Below are positions 1-7,496 of a stretch of 64,000 nucleotides of DNA, one piece after another. A program made the translations under genes and the position numbers. Position 1 is the stretch's first letter. Every line of letters starts with the position of its first letter. Under the pieces are notes generated by a model, which saw only the letters and a program-made list of their open reading frames with translations, was not told where the DNA came from and did not search any database. Source of the DNA: Paenibacillus sp. FSL W8-0426 (GTDB lineage Bacteria > Bacillota > Bacilli > Paenibacillales > Paenibacillaceae); contig NZ_CP150203.1 of assembly GCF_037969725.1 (NCBI RefSeq), positions 4,790,001 through 4,854,000 on the forward strand, given 5' to 3'.

Positions 1-180
1 TGTGCCGCCTCCTTTCAAAGGCTTAGGCAATTCGGTTTGCTCGCTTACCCGTTCCAAATCCAGTTGTTCCTTCGCCACGACGCCAAGACGATCCTTCGCG
101 ATCCCGACAAGCTTTAACCTGTTGAGCATCAGTATCGCTTCATTTTCTGTGCTTGCCATGCCAATCAGCAATTGAGTCAT
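1..180 (-). CDS. Partial CDS: YflT-like general stress protein N-terminus
   Basis: Only the first 60 codons are in the window; the gene continues past the left edge. It starts with ATG at 178-180, seven bases after a clean AGGAGG; another ATG at 184-186 lies too close to that site. The peptide begins MTQLLIGMASTENEAILML and soon reaches DRLGVVAKEQLD. This strand-helix-strand pattern with a VVAK-like strand resembles the N-terminal domain of YflT/general-stress-17M proteins. Members are known mainly as stress-induced proteins without an assigned reaction. It is divergent from the small gene at 388. The family call rests on motif resemblance over 60 residues, so it is tentative. Confidence 0.55.
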   Translation of the reverse strand, partial: MTQLLIGMASTENEAILMLNRLKLVGIAKDRLGVVAKEQLDLERVSEQTELPKPLKGGGT

Positions 181-387
181 ATCCATTCCTCCTCGGACCG
201 CTATCTCATTATGAGTTCTTTATGTTCATTTACCCGTTTTGCGCTTCATGTCTTTCATTTTCGGTGAATTCACGGCATGCATTTCTGGAAATCGATACCT
301 AGTTCTGATAGACTACATAAAGAAGCCCAATTAACCATTGATATTAAAGAATATGTTTTCATATCCCATGTTCAGGAGTAATGTCTT

Positions 388-624
388 ATGAAAAAAGAGG
401 TAGATATTGCCATTCGCCGCAAACAGCAAATCGTGGTTCGCAATACGAGCGGGCAAACCGTTACCGGAACTCCCGAGCGTTCGGCCGACTCATCCATATT
501 GACCCTTAGAACTGTGCAGGGAAACCTGTGGATTCCCTTTGACGAAGTGGAACAGGTTACCCGGATATTGAGCATCCGGTCACACCATCTGAACGGCCTG
601 CAGATGACAGCTGCCGACCTGTAA
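388..624 (+). CDS. Small hypothetical protein, 78 aa
   Basis: I do not recognise this gene. It is a 78-residue soluble protein with no signal peptide or membrane segment. The start ATG follows CAGGAG by about nine bases. The sequence looks like a compact beta-rich fold: a basic start (IAIRRKQQIVV), a turn rich in T/S/G, then a strand pair around LTLRTVQGNLWIPFDEVEQV, somewhat like small SH3/Sm-type barrels. It is convergent with nucB, and a bidirectional hairpin separates the two stops. A real gene is supported by the ribosome-binding site and by an ORF that fills the space before the terminator. Confidence 0.55.
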   Translation: MKKEVDIAIRRKQQIVVRNTSGQTVTGTPERSADSSILTLRTVQGNLWIPFDEVEQVTRILSIRSHHLNGLQMTAADL

Positions 625-684
625 CGATGGGCCAGAACACTCCGGCACTTTCGGGACGTTTTTTTCTTCATCCAAAAATTTCAG

Positions 685-728
685 GAAAAAAGCTGATTCG
701 CAAGGGGCTTGTCTCCTTGAAATCAGCT
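685..728 (-). terminator. Bidirectional terminator between nucB and the 78-aa gene
   Basis: An inverted repeat pairs AGCTGATT (691-698) and CAAGG (701-705) with CCTTG (715-719) and AATCAGCT (721-728). On the minus strand the hairpin is followed by six T, so it ends nucB. On the plus strand it is followed by CTTTTG, giving a weaker end for the 78-aa gene. Confidence 0.8.
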
Positions 729-738
729 CTTTTGAATG

Positions 739-1227
739 TTATTTGACTACGAATCGAACCCGGGTCCCGTCCGGATATGTACTGAGTTGATTCCCGACCC
801 AAGATCCTGCTCCACGGTTATCCTTTGGCGTAATATATTGGATATCCGCATTCGCGCCACCTTCGGCGCACATGGCCATCGGCCATTCGTCGCGATCATA
901 CCCTTTTTTGACCGGCACGCCCTTAAGCGACAATTCCCGATTGGCTTCGGCTCCGTCCCGATCGATGGTGCAGACATCGGAATGTCCTGCTTTAATAGCG
1001 GATTTAATATGCGCTGCAGTCTCGGGGTAGCGTTCGGACGGAAACGTAATCGTGTGATCCACACCCTGAGTGGTGCCTTGATCAAGCCATGCAGGCAAAT
1101 CCAGCGGGATCTCTCCCTTAAACCAAGCAAAGAACAGCACCACCATCAAAGTAAGAAGCGTCAAACCCTTCTTTTTTAAGCTGCCGAATCCTTTGTTTCT
1201 TCGTTTTTTTCTGTGCGTTCTGCTCAT
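739..1227 (-). CDS. nucB: NucA/NucB-type secreted DNase (sporulation nuclease)
   Basis: Secreted or cell-surface deoxyribonuclease of the NucA/NucB family, about 162 residues. After a very basic N-terminus ([11 protein letters not shown]) there is one hydrophobic segment ([15 protein letters not shown]), then the catalytic domain with the family signature [13 protein letters not shown] ... [15 protein letters not shown] ... [13 protein letters not shown]. The conserved Asp/Glu of DRDEWP are the expected metal-binding and catalytic residues. In Bacillus NucB is made in the mother cell during sporulation and degrades DNA. I chose ATG 1225-1227, four bases after AGGAGG, over an upstream TTG at 1281 that has no site. 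The hydrophobic segment could be an uncleaved anchor rather than a signal peptide. Confidence 0.88.
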   Translation of the reverse strand: MSRTHRKKRRNKGFGSLKKKGLTLLTLMVVLFFAWFKGEIPLDLPAWLDQGTTQGVDHTITFPSERYPETAAHIKSAIKAGHSDVCTIDRDGAEANRELSLKGVPVKKGYDRDEWPMAMCAEGGANADIQYITPKDNRGAGSWVGNQLSTYPDGTRVRFVVK

Positions 1228-1478
1228 GCTGCCTCCTCTCATTCCCTTTGCATTATAACAGAACGTCCGTTCGCCAAACAATCCTTAATATGTATCATTC
1301 AAGCAAATTCGTTTATTCCAACCGATTCAAAACCCGGCTCGATGTGGTAACATATCATTACGTTAGGCAACACAAACATCTTACTCGTTACCGACAGCAC
1401 GATCCTGGCTATTCTATCGAATACTGACGCCTAGTCATTAAGGGAATCGGATCATGCCCATGAGGAAGGATGAACGGT

Positions 1479-1667
1479 ATGCGAACCCTCTTTTTTATCT
1501 TTATGACATTATGCATCATTAATTTCTGTTTCCCTAAAGTGGGCTGGTATTTGCGTTATGGCTGGATCACGCGAGGGGAATCGGAGCCCGAAAGCTCACA
1601 TATGATTTTTGTCCGAATGACAAGTTTGGTTATGCTGATTGTGGCTTTTACCCTTTCCGTCGGCTGA
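1479..1667 (+). CDS. Small membrane protein, DUF6199-like
   Basis: A 62-residue protein with two hydrophobic helices (LFFIFMTLCIINFCF and MTSLVMLIVAFTLSVG) flanking a short loop, LRYGWITRGESEPES. Helix - YGW - E-P - helix is the pattern of the small DUF6199 membrane proteins common in Bacillales; their function is unknown. Two starts are possible. ATG at 1470 touches the GAGGAAGG site, so ATG at 1479, nine bases downstream of it, is preferred. It stands alone and is closed by a good terminator. Confidence 0.6.
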   Translation: MRTLFFIFMTLCIINFCFPKVGWYLRYGWITRGESEPESSHMIFVRMTSLVMLIVAFTLSVG

Positions 1668-1680
1668 AAATAAAACGATG

Positions 1681-1713
1681 AAGCGGCATTCCTCCAGGAA
1701 TCGCTGCTTTTTG
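1681..1713 (+). terminator. Rho-independent terminator after DUF6199-like gene
   Basis: AAGCGGCATTCCT pairs imperfectly with AGGAATCGCTGCTT across a two-base loop, followed by TTTTT, 14 bases after the stop codon at 1667. Confidence 0.8.
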
Positions 1714-1829
1714 CCGTTCAATGAGCAAAAAATGATAATTTTATTTGTGGAATGGCGCAACATGGCATCTTATTATAAAATGACGGGCTTGTTGCCGACA
1801 TCCGGTATCTGAGAAAGGGTCTTATTCTT

Positions 1830-2477
1830 ATGAACATTGCATTTTATCCTTATTGGGCGGCGAAAACACTACTTTCTTTTGTTCATGTAATATACATTAC
1901 AGTCATCACCATCATGATTTATGGACTGACAGCCTCCTTGCTCTGGGCTTTTTTGTTTCCCATTATGCAGGTGGCAGTACGGAGTTTCGCCGGCTTGTCT
2001 GTTTCATCGCGAATCAAGCACTTTGCTTGTTCACGACTCATGATCGGTATGCTTGCAACCAAAACATTGCTGCTGTCTGCAATTGCAGCCGGCCTTCCCT
2101 ATTTGAAGCAGCATATTCCCATCCTGTTCGCCGCTGCCTTTCTGTTATCCCTGCTGGAAGGGTGGGAATCCGCATTGCTTCATGCTCTGCCATGGTCGGC
2201 AGGTCATGCTTTGGAAACCGAAATCGCCAAGGCGAACAGCCTGCTCTCTTTTTCCAGTCATACCGCCACCGTTGTCGGATTGCCTATCACCTTTTTGGCA
2301 ACGGTACATTGGGGGGCCGCGTCCACATTATGGAGTTCGGCCGCATTATCGTGGACCACGCTTGTCTTTGCGATCGCGTTTGTGCTTTTGATCCAGGAAA
2401 AGGAAAACACCTATGCGAAACGTGCATCGAAGGCATCCCGGTTCGAAATCAAACAGGAAGACAGACGGCAGTTTTAA
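1830..2477 (+). CDS. Half-size MFS-like membrane protein (possibly truncated)
   Basis: A 215-residue integral membrane protein with about six hydrophobic helices. Helix spacing and the loop SRIKHFACSRLMIGM after helix 2 fit the N-terminal half of a major facilitator transporter. The segment ETEIAKANSLLSFSS resembles the MFS loop before helix 5. A complete MFS carrier has 12 helices and about 400 residues; here the reading frame ends after helix 6 plus a charged tail (KENTYAKRASKASRFEIKQEDRRQF), and a hairpin follows. It may be a 5-prime remnant of a transporter or a stand-alone half-size protein. Substrate unknown. The start follows AAAGGG by about ten bases. Confidence 0.5.
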   Translation: MNIAFYPYWAAKTLLSFVHVIYITVITIMIYGLTASLLWAFLFPIMQVAVRSFAGLSVSSRIKHFACSRLMIGMLATKTLLLSAIAAGLPYLKQHIPILFAAAFLLSLLEGWESALLHALPWSAGHALETEIAKANSLLSFSSHTATVVGLPITFLATVHWGAASTLWSSAALSWTTLVFAIAFVLLIQEKENTYAKRASKASRFEIKQEDRRQF

Positions 2478-2502
2478 TGAACTCTTGTCATATCCACCAC
2501 AC

Positions 2503-2531
2503 CAAAAGACGAGCAGCTTGCGCTGCTCGTC
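2503..2531 (-). terminator. Terminator after DUF1904 gene
   Basis: Perfect 10-bp stem GACGAGCAGC (2508-2517) / GCTGCTCGTC (2522-2531) with a four-base loop. On the minus strand it is followed by TTTTGG, so it mainly ends the DUF1904 gene; it can also stop plus-strand transcription from the MFS-like gene. Confidence 0.75.
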
Positions 2532-2581
2532 CATACATGCTGAAGCCCTATGTTCGCGCCTCCACGGTTGACCGCTTCAGC

Positions 2582-2911
2582 TTAGTCCAACGGATAGTCC
2601 AACAACGGTTTACCCTGTTTGTAATATAGCGAAGGAGATAAAATGTTAAAAAAGATATGCGCATCAGGCACTCCGGCCTCAGCCAGGATCCCATGTATGC
2701 TGGATGCCATACGGTTGTGAACATCCTGATGCCGCTGAAACATCAAAATTTCGACGGACGCCGGCGAAGGCGTAAGTGCTTGTACATCATACCGTTCCGC
2801 CTTTACTCTCTCTTCCGGAATATTGAATACAAAAGCCATCTGCTCGGTAATTCGGGGTACGACTTCCTCCAATTGATTACCTGTAAATCCTCTAAAGCGA
2901 ATAAACGGCAT
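2582..2911 (-). CDS. DUF1904 family protein
   Basis: A 109-residue soluble protein that fits the DUF1904 family: it begins MPFIRFRGFTGNQLEEV, followed by VVPRITEQMAFVFNIPEERV and VEILMFQRHQDVHNRMASSIH. The N-terminal proline after Met and the alternating strand/helix layout recall tautomerase-superfamily folds, but no activity is established. ATG at 2909-2911 follows GAAGGGA at normal spacing. Single-gene unit with its own terminator. Confidence 0.75.
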   Translation of the reverse strand: MPFIRFRGFTGNQLEEVVPRITEQMAFVFNIPEERVKAERYDVQALTPSPASVEILMFQRHQDVHNRMASSIHGILAEAGVPDAHIFFNILSPSLYYKQGKPLLDYPLD

Positions 2912-3017
2912 GCAAATCCCTTCAATCTCTGATATAGTCTCTTATGTGATTTTAAGCACATTCTTTTCGGTTGTCAAATGACCCGCATGCCGCTCATTCC
3001 CCATGTTTCGCGCCAAG

Positions 3018-3038
3018 CTCCGCCGTCAAGCGGCGGAG
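3018..3038 (-). other. GC-rich hairpin downstream of yjcZ
   Basis: CTCCGCCG and CGGCGGAG pair over a five-base loop, about 37 bases after the yjcZ stop on the minus strand. There is no T-run on either side, so it could be a weak terminator or a 3-prime stabilising hairpin. Confidence 0.4.
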
Positions 3039-3074
3039 CCCAGCCGAATCACAAGGATTTCAGGGGTATCCAGC

Positions 3075-3185
3075 TTATACCCAGAAGGATTTTGTGATGA
3101 TTACGAGAAGGATGAACAACACCAGAATTGCACTTGTGGAAGTCCATACTCCGCCATTTCCACAACCGTATCCAACTTGACTCAT
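3075..3185 (-). CDS. YjcZ family sporulation protein, 36 aa
   Basis: A 36-residue protein of the YjcZ type: it starts MSQVGYGCGNGG and has one hydrophobic helix (SAILVLFILLVIITKSFWV) ending at the stop. The glycine-rich head followed by a single C-terminal membrane helix is diagnostic of these small spore-coat-associated proteins. ATG at 3183-3185 follows AAAGGAGG with ideal spacing. Upstream on the minus strand is CATATCTTA, which matches a sigma-K-type -10 box (CATAnnnTA), but I see no clear -35. It lies 110 bases below the nitrilase gene and is probably transcribed separately. Confidence 0.85.
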   Translation of the reverse strand: MSQVGYGCGNGGVWTSTSAILVLFILLVIITKSFWV

Positions 3186-3295
3186 TTGATTGGCCTCCTT
3201 TGAATTTCAAGGTATGCCATAAGATATGCGAATTCAATTGGAATGACCGGGCCATATCCCAATCTACAGCGCCCAAAATCAAGGAGTTTGTCTCG

Positions 3296-3958
3296 CTACT
3301 CCACGACGACATCTGCTTGCTTGCCGGTTCCCGTCCGGATCCGACCTCTTCCTCCATCGCTGTTTAGAATGACCGTGCGAGTACGCGTATCGTTTCGAGC
3401 GGCCAACAGCACCGTCCCATCCGGAGCAATGCAATACGCGATCGGGATGGACACTTCAGAATCGCGATAGAAGCCGTCTCCATGGCTTGACCCCATAACG
3501 AGGCATCTGTTCTTCACCGCAATGCCGCGAGCGGCTTCCAGCCATTCTTCATACTGCTCTTCACTGAACAAGCCCACCCCGATGGAATGCATCAGGATGT
3601 CCACCTTCCCTATTTCTTCATTCTCAAACCCCTGAAGCACCAGCTCATCGCATAGCAATGTACTGATCCTCCATCCTTGCTCCTCTACGGCCTCAGCTGG
3701 CGTATATTTCGCCTTTTCCAACACGATCTTGCCTTTTGGGTCAATGACGATGGAACGATCCTTCGGACGTTCATTCAGCCTGCGATGTCCGGACACGATC
3801 ATGGTTCCGTACCTTGCCGCCAGCTCACGTGCTTGGTCCACGTTCTGGTTCAAATACCCCTCCGGAAACAGCAAAATATCCGCATCGTTGTCCATGAGCT
3901 CCTTTTCCAACTGCAGAAGCCCATCCTCAAGCTTCGGTTGACCGATGACAATTTTCAA
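3296..3958 (-). CDS. Carbon-nitrogen hydrolase (nitrilase superfamily) protein
   Basis: A 220-residue hydrolase of the nitrilase superfamily, expected to cleave a C-N bond of an amide or nitrile. The catalytic triad can be placed as E33 (LLFPEGY), K84 (EKAKYTPAE) and C103 (LLCDE); the late segment MGSSHGDGFYRDSEVSIPI supplies the usual substrate-side region. I chose TTG 3956-3958: GGGGGAG lies about six bases upstream and the frame then opens MKIVIGQPK, as family members do. Longer starts up to 4039 would be encoded inside a terminator hairpin. At 220 residues it is shorter than typical amidases (260-300), and the substrate cannot be told. Confidence 0.75.
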   Translation of the reverse strand: MKIVIGQPKLEDGLLQLEKELMDNDADILLFPEGYLNQNVDQARELAARYGTMIVSGHRRLNERPKDRSIVIDPKGKIVLEKAKYTPAEAVEEQGWRISTLLCDELVLQGFENEEIGKVDILMHSIGVGLFSEEQYEEWLEAARGIAVKNRCLVMGSSHGDGFYRDSEVSIPIAYCIAPDGTVLLAARNDTRTRTVILNSDGGRGRIRTGTGKQADVVVE

Positions 3959-3985
3959 GCCCAACTCCCCCCATTCTTCGTCATT

Positions 3986-4027
3986 AAAAAGCCGGTTCAT
4001 ACCCCATAAAGAGGTACGAACCGGCTT
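3986..4027 (-). terminator. Terminator hairpin just upstream of the nitrilase start
   Basis: On the minus strand a 10-bp stem AAGCCGGTTC/GAACCGGCTT (4027-4018 with 3998-3989) is followed by TTTTTAAT. It ends only about 28 bases before the TTG start of the nitrilase gene. It may end the transcript of the 58-aa gene upstream, or act as a leader attenuator. Confidence 0.7.
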
Positions 4028-4141
4028 AAAGGCAAGCACGCGCCGATTGGGTCACGTACTGCAACTCCTTCAAGAGCAATGGTCCGCAAGCCGAGAAAAT
4101 GCCTCAATCCCATTGCCTTTACAGTTCAGGTTGATATGTAA

Positions 4142-4318
4142 TTATGCTTTTCTATGCTCAATTCTATCATATATCTCTTGTCCGTCATAGCTCCGATCTG
4201 TTGTGACGTCCCGCATAAACCGGATGCCTTCCGGGCTTCCGAGCTCAGCCGTTCCTCCGGCCAATGCTCCCATAATCATGGCGAAAGGATAAATCATAAT
4301 CGCTAACATTTTTTTCAC
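4142..4318 (-). CDS. Small membrane-associated hypothetical protein, 58 aa
   Basis: A GTG-started frame at 4316-4318 preceded by AGGGGCATC. The 58-residue product begins MKKMLAIMIYPFAMIMGA and continues LAGGTAELGSPEGIRF, then a charged tail DVTTDRSYDGQEIYDRIEHRKA. One hydrophobic segment follows two lysines, so it is either a short exported peptide or a single-span membrane protein. I do not recognise the family. The terminator at 3986-4027 would close its transcript. Confidence 0.55.
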   Translation of the reverse strand: MKKMLAIMIYPFAMIMGALAGGTAELGSPEGIRFMRDVTTDRSYDGQEIYDRIEHRKA

Positions 4319-4540
4319 GATGCCCCTGCCTCTTTCCTATTTGGATTTTTATTCTATATATATACGACATAAGTTTCATATCGGTTTCATATTCCATGCA
4401 ATTGCTTAGGATGATAATAATATATGCTAGATTCGAGAAAGCTATGGACAATCACAGAATACGGAAAATAAGGGTATCGCGTGAGGGAACGTTCGGTATA
4501 ATGACGAAAAGCAGATCCAGGAAGATATGTTAGTAGACAG

Positions 4541-4565
4541 AAAAAAACCCTTGCTGCGCAAGGGC
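4541..4565 (-). terminator. Terminator of the tRNA operon
   Basis: CCCTTGC (4548-4554) and GCAAGGG (4558-4564) form a tight hairpin, followed on the minus strand by seven T. It sits just after tRNA-Ile. Confidence 0.9.
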
Positions 4566-4575
4566 TTTGAGGAAA

Positions 4576-4649
4576 TGGGTCCTACAGGACTCGAACCTGT
4601 GACCAATCGGTTATGAGCCGACCGCTCTAACCAACTGAGCTAAGGACCC
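4576..4649 (-). tRNA. tRNA with CAU anticodon, likely tRNA-Ile2 (lysidine-modified)
   Basis: A 74-base cloverleaf with acceptor stem GGGTCCT/AGGACCC, a TTAGCTCAGTTGG D-arm, anticodon loop CTCATAA and a GTTCGAGTC T-arm; CCA is not encoded. The anticodon CAU occurs in elongator Met and in Ile2. The anticodon arm GGCTCATAACC and overall similarity to bacterial tRNA-Ile(CAU) favour Ile2, whose wobble C is changed to lysidine by TilS. It follows the initiator tRNA and shares its promoter and terminator. Confidence 0.85.
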
Positions 4650-4706
4650 TCACCAAAAAAGTATAACGTTCACATGATGGCTGTTTAAACATCGAGTGAA
4701 ACTTGA

Positions 4707-4780
<74 letters not shown>

Positions 4781-4811
4781 TCAGTAAAAAAATCAAAATA
4801 GCGACTTAATT

Positions 4812-4841
4812 AATATACACCATTTATATCCTATACGTCAA
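4812..4841 (-). promoter_or_regulatory. Sigma-A promoter of the tRNA operon
   Basis: On the minus strand TTGACG (4841-4836), an 18-base spacer and TATATT (4817-4812) lie about 32 bases before tRNA-fMet. It starts just after the stop of the 54-aa gene. Confidence 0.75.
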
Positions 4842-4850
4842 GGGGTAATG

Positions 4851-5015
4851 TCAGGGAATAAATCGAACACCATATCTCCCTTTTTTGGAACGGAAAATCT
4901 CGATCTCTGACGGGTCGCTGTATCCATATAACCAACCATCATGTTCAAGCCGCTTGGCCAAACAGCCTGCTTGAAATTTGGTGGCGTAAAGCTTGCTAAA
5001 ATATATCCAATGCAT
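4851..5015 (-). CDS. Small hypothetical protein, 54 aa
   Basis: A 54-residue soluble protein with an excellent ribosome-binding site (AAGGAGGGTGACCT then ATG at 5013-5015). It begins MHWIYFSKLYATKFQAGCLA, continues KRLEHDGWLYGYSDPSEIEI and ends FRSKKGRYGVRFIP. The aromatic, basic composition suggests a small folded alpha/beta protein, perhaps nucleic-acid binding. I do not recognise it. It lies between the terminator of the solute-binding-protein gene and the tRNA promoter. Confidence 0.7.
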   Translation of the reverse strand: MHWIYFSKLYATKFQAGCLAKRLEHDGWLYGYSDPSEIEIFRSKKGRYGVRFIP

Positions 5016-5097
5016 AGGTCACCCTCCTTTCCAATCCATTGCTCAATATGTAGAATACCCCGCTTGCTCCAATTTTATATCCTGCATGCTTAAAGTC

Positions 5098-5133
5098 AAA
5101 AAAAGCTGCCGGAGACCAAATCTCCGGCAGCTT
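5098..5133 (-). terminator. Terminator of the ABC/solute-binding operon
   Basis: A 13-bp stem AAGCTGCCGGAGA/TCTCCGGCAGCTT with a five-base loop; on the minus strand it is followed by seven T. It lies 30 bases after the solute-binding-protein stop. Confidence 0.92.
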
Positions 5134-5162
5134 CAGGATGAAGCAAATCACAACATGACTTC

Positions 5163-6611
5163 TTATGGGTTAAATGTCGCTTTTGGGTCCTTTTTCAACT
5201 TTGCCAGCATTTCGTTACCCTTAGCAGCCCATTCGGCAAGTGCTTCCTTCGGTGTTTTTTTGTTCTCCAGCACTTGGTTGAAGTACTCCATGCCTTTATC
5301 GCTAACTTGCCACAGATTCGGCATCTTCTGGTACATTTTGTCCAGATTCGTATTGGTCGGCGGAATCGGCTTCAACGTGTAGAAGGCCTGAATGTTGTAA
5401 TCCATACCGTCCTTCGGCTTGATGAAACTCTTGCGGGAAACCATCTCATAGGCGCTGCGCGCTTTGATTTTTGCCCAATCCTCGCTGTTCATGTATTTGA
5501 TCAGTTCCCAGGCATCATCCGGATTTTGCGCCGAACTGTTGATCGCCATCAAATTGCTGAGATAGATGTTGCCGCCGATTCCTGGCGCTTCGGGATGCAC
5601 GGGCGGTGTGACGACCTCCCAATCCACTTTCGTGAACCCTTCCATTTTATCGGCGTTTTTGTTGGCATCGATCAACTGGTTGATGTAACTATAATCGCCT
5701 AAAGCCATGGCTGTTTTGCTGCTGAGGAACAGATCGCCCTGCAGCGGGTTGTATCTTTCGCCACTGCTTTGGTCCATCTGCTCATCCCCTTTCGGGGTAA
5801 CCTTGTCAATGGCGAGCTTGCTGATCTTGCTCCATACTTTTTCCCACTGAGGCGAATCGACCGTCATTTTCTCCGCCTTATCGTCGAAAATTTTCAGTTG
5901 AAGCGCGCTATAGTACTGTTGCATCGAATAGTAGGGCGATCCTCCTTGCCATGTGCTGAACGCAAATCCAAACACATGGTCCTTGCCTTCGCCGCTGGTA
6001 ACGCGAGTCGCCAGGTTAAAGATGTCGTCCCAAGTCATGTTATCCGTCGGCGGCTCTACGCCTGCCTTCTGGAAGATCGCCTTATTGTAGAAGAGGGCGG
6101 ACGAGGAAAACGTTGGCGTCAACGCATAGATGCTCTGATCTCCGATGTCTTTGATGCCCTCCAGCACGCTCGGTACGATATCGCTCGTGTCGAACTTATC
6201 CTCTTGCATAAGCGGATCAAGTTGTTTCAGCATGTTCTCCTGGATCAACGACCTGATCGTTGACGTATCGGCCACAACCACGTCCACCGGATTGTCTCCG
6301 GTCATGATTTTTTTGATGCTCTCCATCGTATCCGGAACTTCCTGCTGCTCATCCGTGTTGCCGTAACCGTACATGCTGCCCTGCTCAACGGCTGGTACAA
6401 CCTCAATCGTAATATTCGGATGTGTCAGCTCAAAGGCATCCGTAAACTGCTGGCGAAAATAGCTATCGTCTGTATTGCCCCACAAGGTGGCCACACGCAA
6501 TACGCGCTGCTCGTTGTCCTTCGATTCGCTTGCCGTGCAACCTGCAAGCAGCGGCAATGCAAGACTGGCTGTAGCCAATATGCCCAGCACACGTTTTCCC
6601 CACATTTTCAT
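5163..6611 (-). CDS. Extracellular solute-binding lipoprotein (family 1)
   Basis: Lipid-anchored extracellular binding protein of ABC importers, about 482 residues. The signal peptide MKMWGKRVLGILATASLALP ends in the lipobox LLAGC. The mature part has the family-1 layout: LRVATLWGN near the N-terminus, an acidic/aromatic core (SALFYNKAIFQKAGVEPP, typical of sugar-binding proteins) and a C-terminal helix-rich lobe. I took ATG at 6609-6611 (MKMWGKRV), about nine bases after AGGGGG. Unusually, it is the last gene of an operon of MacAB-type export parts rather than beside a sugar permease pair. Ligand unknown; oligosaccharide is the family norm. A terminator follows. Confidence 0.85.
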   Translation of the reverse strand: MKMWGKRVLGILATASLALPLLAGCTASESKDNEQRVLRVATLWGNTDDSYFRQQFTDAFELTHPNITIEVVPAVEQGSMYGYGNTDEQQEVPDTMESIKKIMTGDNPVDVVVADTSTIRSLIQENMLKQLDPLMQEDKFDTSDIVPSVLEGIKDIGDQSIYALTPTFSSSALFYNKAIFQKAGVEPPTDNMTWDDIFNLATRVTSGEGKDHVFGFAFSTWQGGSPYYSMQQYYSALQLKIFDDKAEKMTVDSPQWEKVWSKISKLAIDKVTPKGDEQMDQSSGERYNPLQGDLFLSSKTAMALGDYSYINQLIDANKNADKMEGFTKVDWEVVTPPVHPEAPGIGGNIYLSNLMAINSSAQNPDDAWELIKYMNSEDWAKIKARSAYEMVSRKSFIKPKDGMDYNIQAFYTLKPIPPTNTNLDKMYQKMPNLWQVSDKGMEYFNQVLENKKTPKEALAEWAAKGNEMLAKLKKDPKATFNP

Positions 6612-6631
6612 TCCCCAATTCCCCCTCATGA

Positions 6632-7495
6632 TTATCTTGGCGGCGTAATCACGATACGCTCGCCGTCAAATTCCAACGTCGCCCGGTTGTCGATCGATAA
6701 CGCCTCGAGGTATTCCTTCGGTACCTGAAGCCGCCCGGCCCGGTCAATAATGACAAAAGCTTCATGAATGCTCGGCGTTCCCGAGCCAGGCAAGTTATGC
6801 TCGTCATCCAGATTTTCGTTGCGTTTCACAAATTCGGTACTCGTTAATCCGTCACGAATGGCAACGATCCGGTCGACCTTGCCCGCAAGCGTCAGGTCAT
6901 GCGTTACGATCACGATGGTGACGCCTAATTCCTTGTTCATTTTGCGAAAAATATTCATGATCGTATCCGATGTCTCGGAATCGACCGAACCGGTCGGCTC
7001 GTCGGCGAGCAGCAGCTTCGGCCGATTGGACAATGAAATCGCAATCGCAACCCGCTGCTGCTCCCCACCCGACAATTGATGGAGCTTGTTATGCATCCGA
7101 TCCTTGAGCCCGACCCATTCCAGCAGCTGTTTGGCGTATGCGCGATCCCGCTTTCCACCTAGAATCATCGGCGTTTCCACGTTTTCCAGGGCCGTAAGAT
7201 ACGGCAGCAGATTGCGGCCGTTGTTCTGCCAAATAAATCCGACGGTATGCCTTTTGTATTCCACGAGCTGCGCATCCGTCATTTTCAGCAAATCCCAGTC
7301 GCCGACGATGGCTGTACCGGCTGTCGGCCGGTCAAGGCCGCCGAGAATGTTGAGCAGCGTCGATTTTCCGCTTCCGCTATTTCCGATGATCGCCATCATC
7401 TCTCCCGGGTTCACCGTCAAATTCAGACCTTGAAGGGCAACGACTTCCACGTCGCTGGATTTAAAAATTTTAACAAGTCCTTCACACTGGATCAC
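6632..7495 (-). CDS. ABC ATPase with C-terminal SpoVT/AbrB-like domain
   Basis: Cytoplasmic ATPase of the LolD/MacB-type ABC family. Walker A is GNSGSGKST, the signature LSGGEQQRVAIA, Walker B LLLADEPTGS, and the switch His is in VTHD. The last 45 residues (IDRAGRLQVPKEYLEAL ... ATLEFDGERIVITPP) look like an added SpoVT/AbrB swapped-hairpin domain, which ordinary MacB ATPases lack. It starts at GTG 7493-7495, four bases after GGAGAGG and one base after the permease stop, so translation is coupled; the length is 287 aa. It most likely powers the FtsX-type permease just upstream. The tail could serve dimerisation or DNA binding; this is inference. Confidence 0.88.
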   Translation of the reverse strand: MIQCEGLVKIFKSSDVEVVALQGLNLTVNPGEMMAIIGNSGSGKSTLLNILGGLDRPTAGTAIVGDWDLLKMTDAQLVEYKRHTVGFIWQNNGRNLLPYLTALENVETPMILGGKRDRAYAKQLLEWVGLKDRMHNKLHQLSGGEQQRVAIAISLSNRPKLLLADEPTGSVDSETSDTIMNIFRKMNKELGVTIVIVTHDLTLAGKVDRIVAIRDGLTSTEFVKRNENLDDEHNLPGSGTPSIHEAFVIIDRAGRLQVPKEYLEALSIDNRATLEFDGERIVITPPR

Positions 7496-7496
7496 G

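Noticed and set aside
1853..2629. 258-residue second frame over the MFS-like gene
   Set aside because: Cys/His-rich, no ribosome-binding site; the overlapping frame shows clear membrane helices.
4245..4451. 68-residue minus-strand frame
   Set aside because: No ribosome-binding site; overlaps the better-supported 58-aa gene in another frame.
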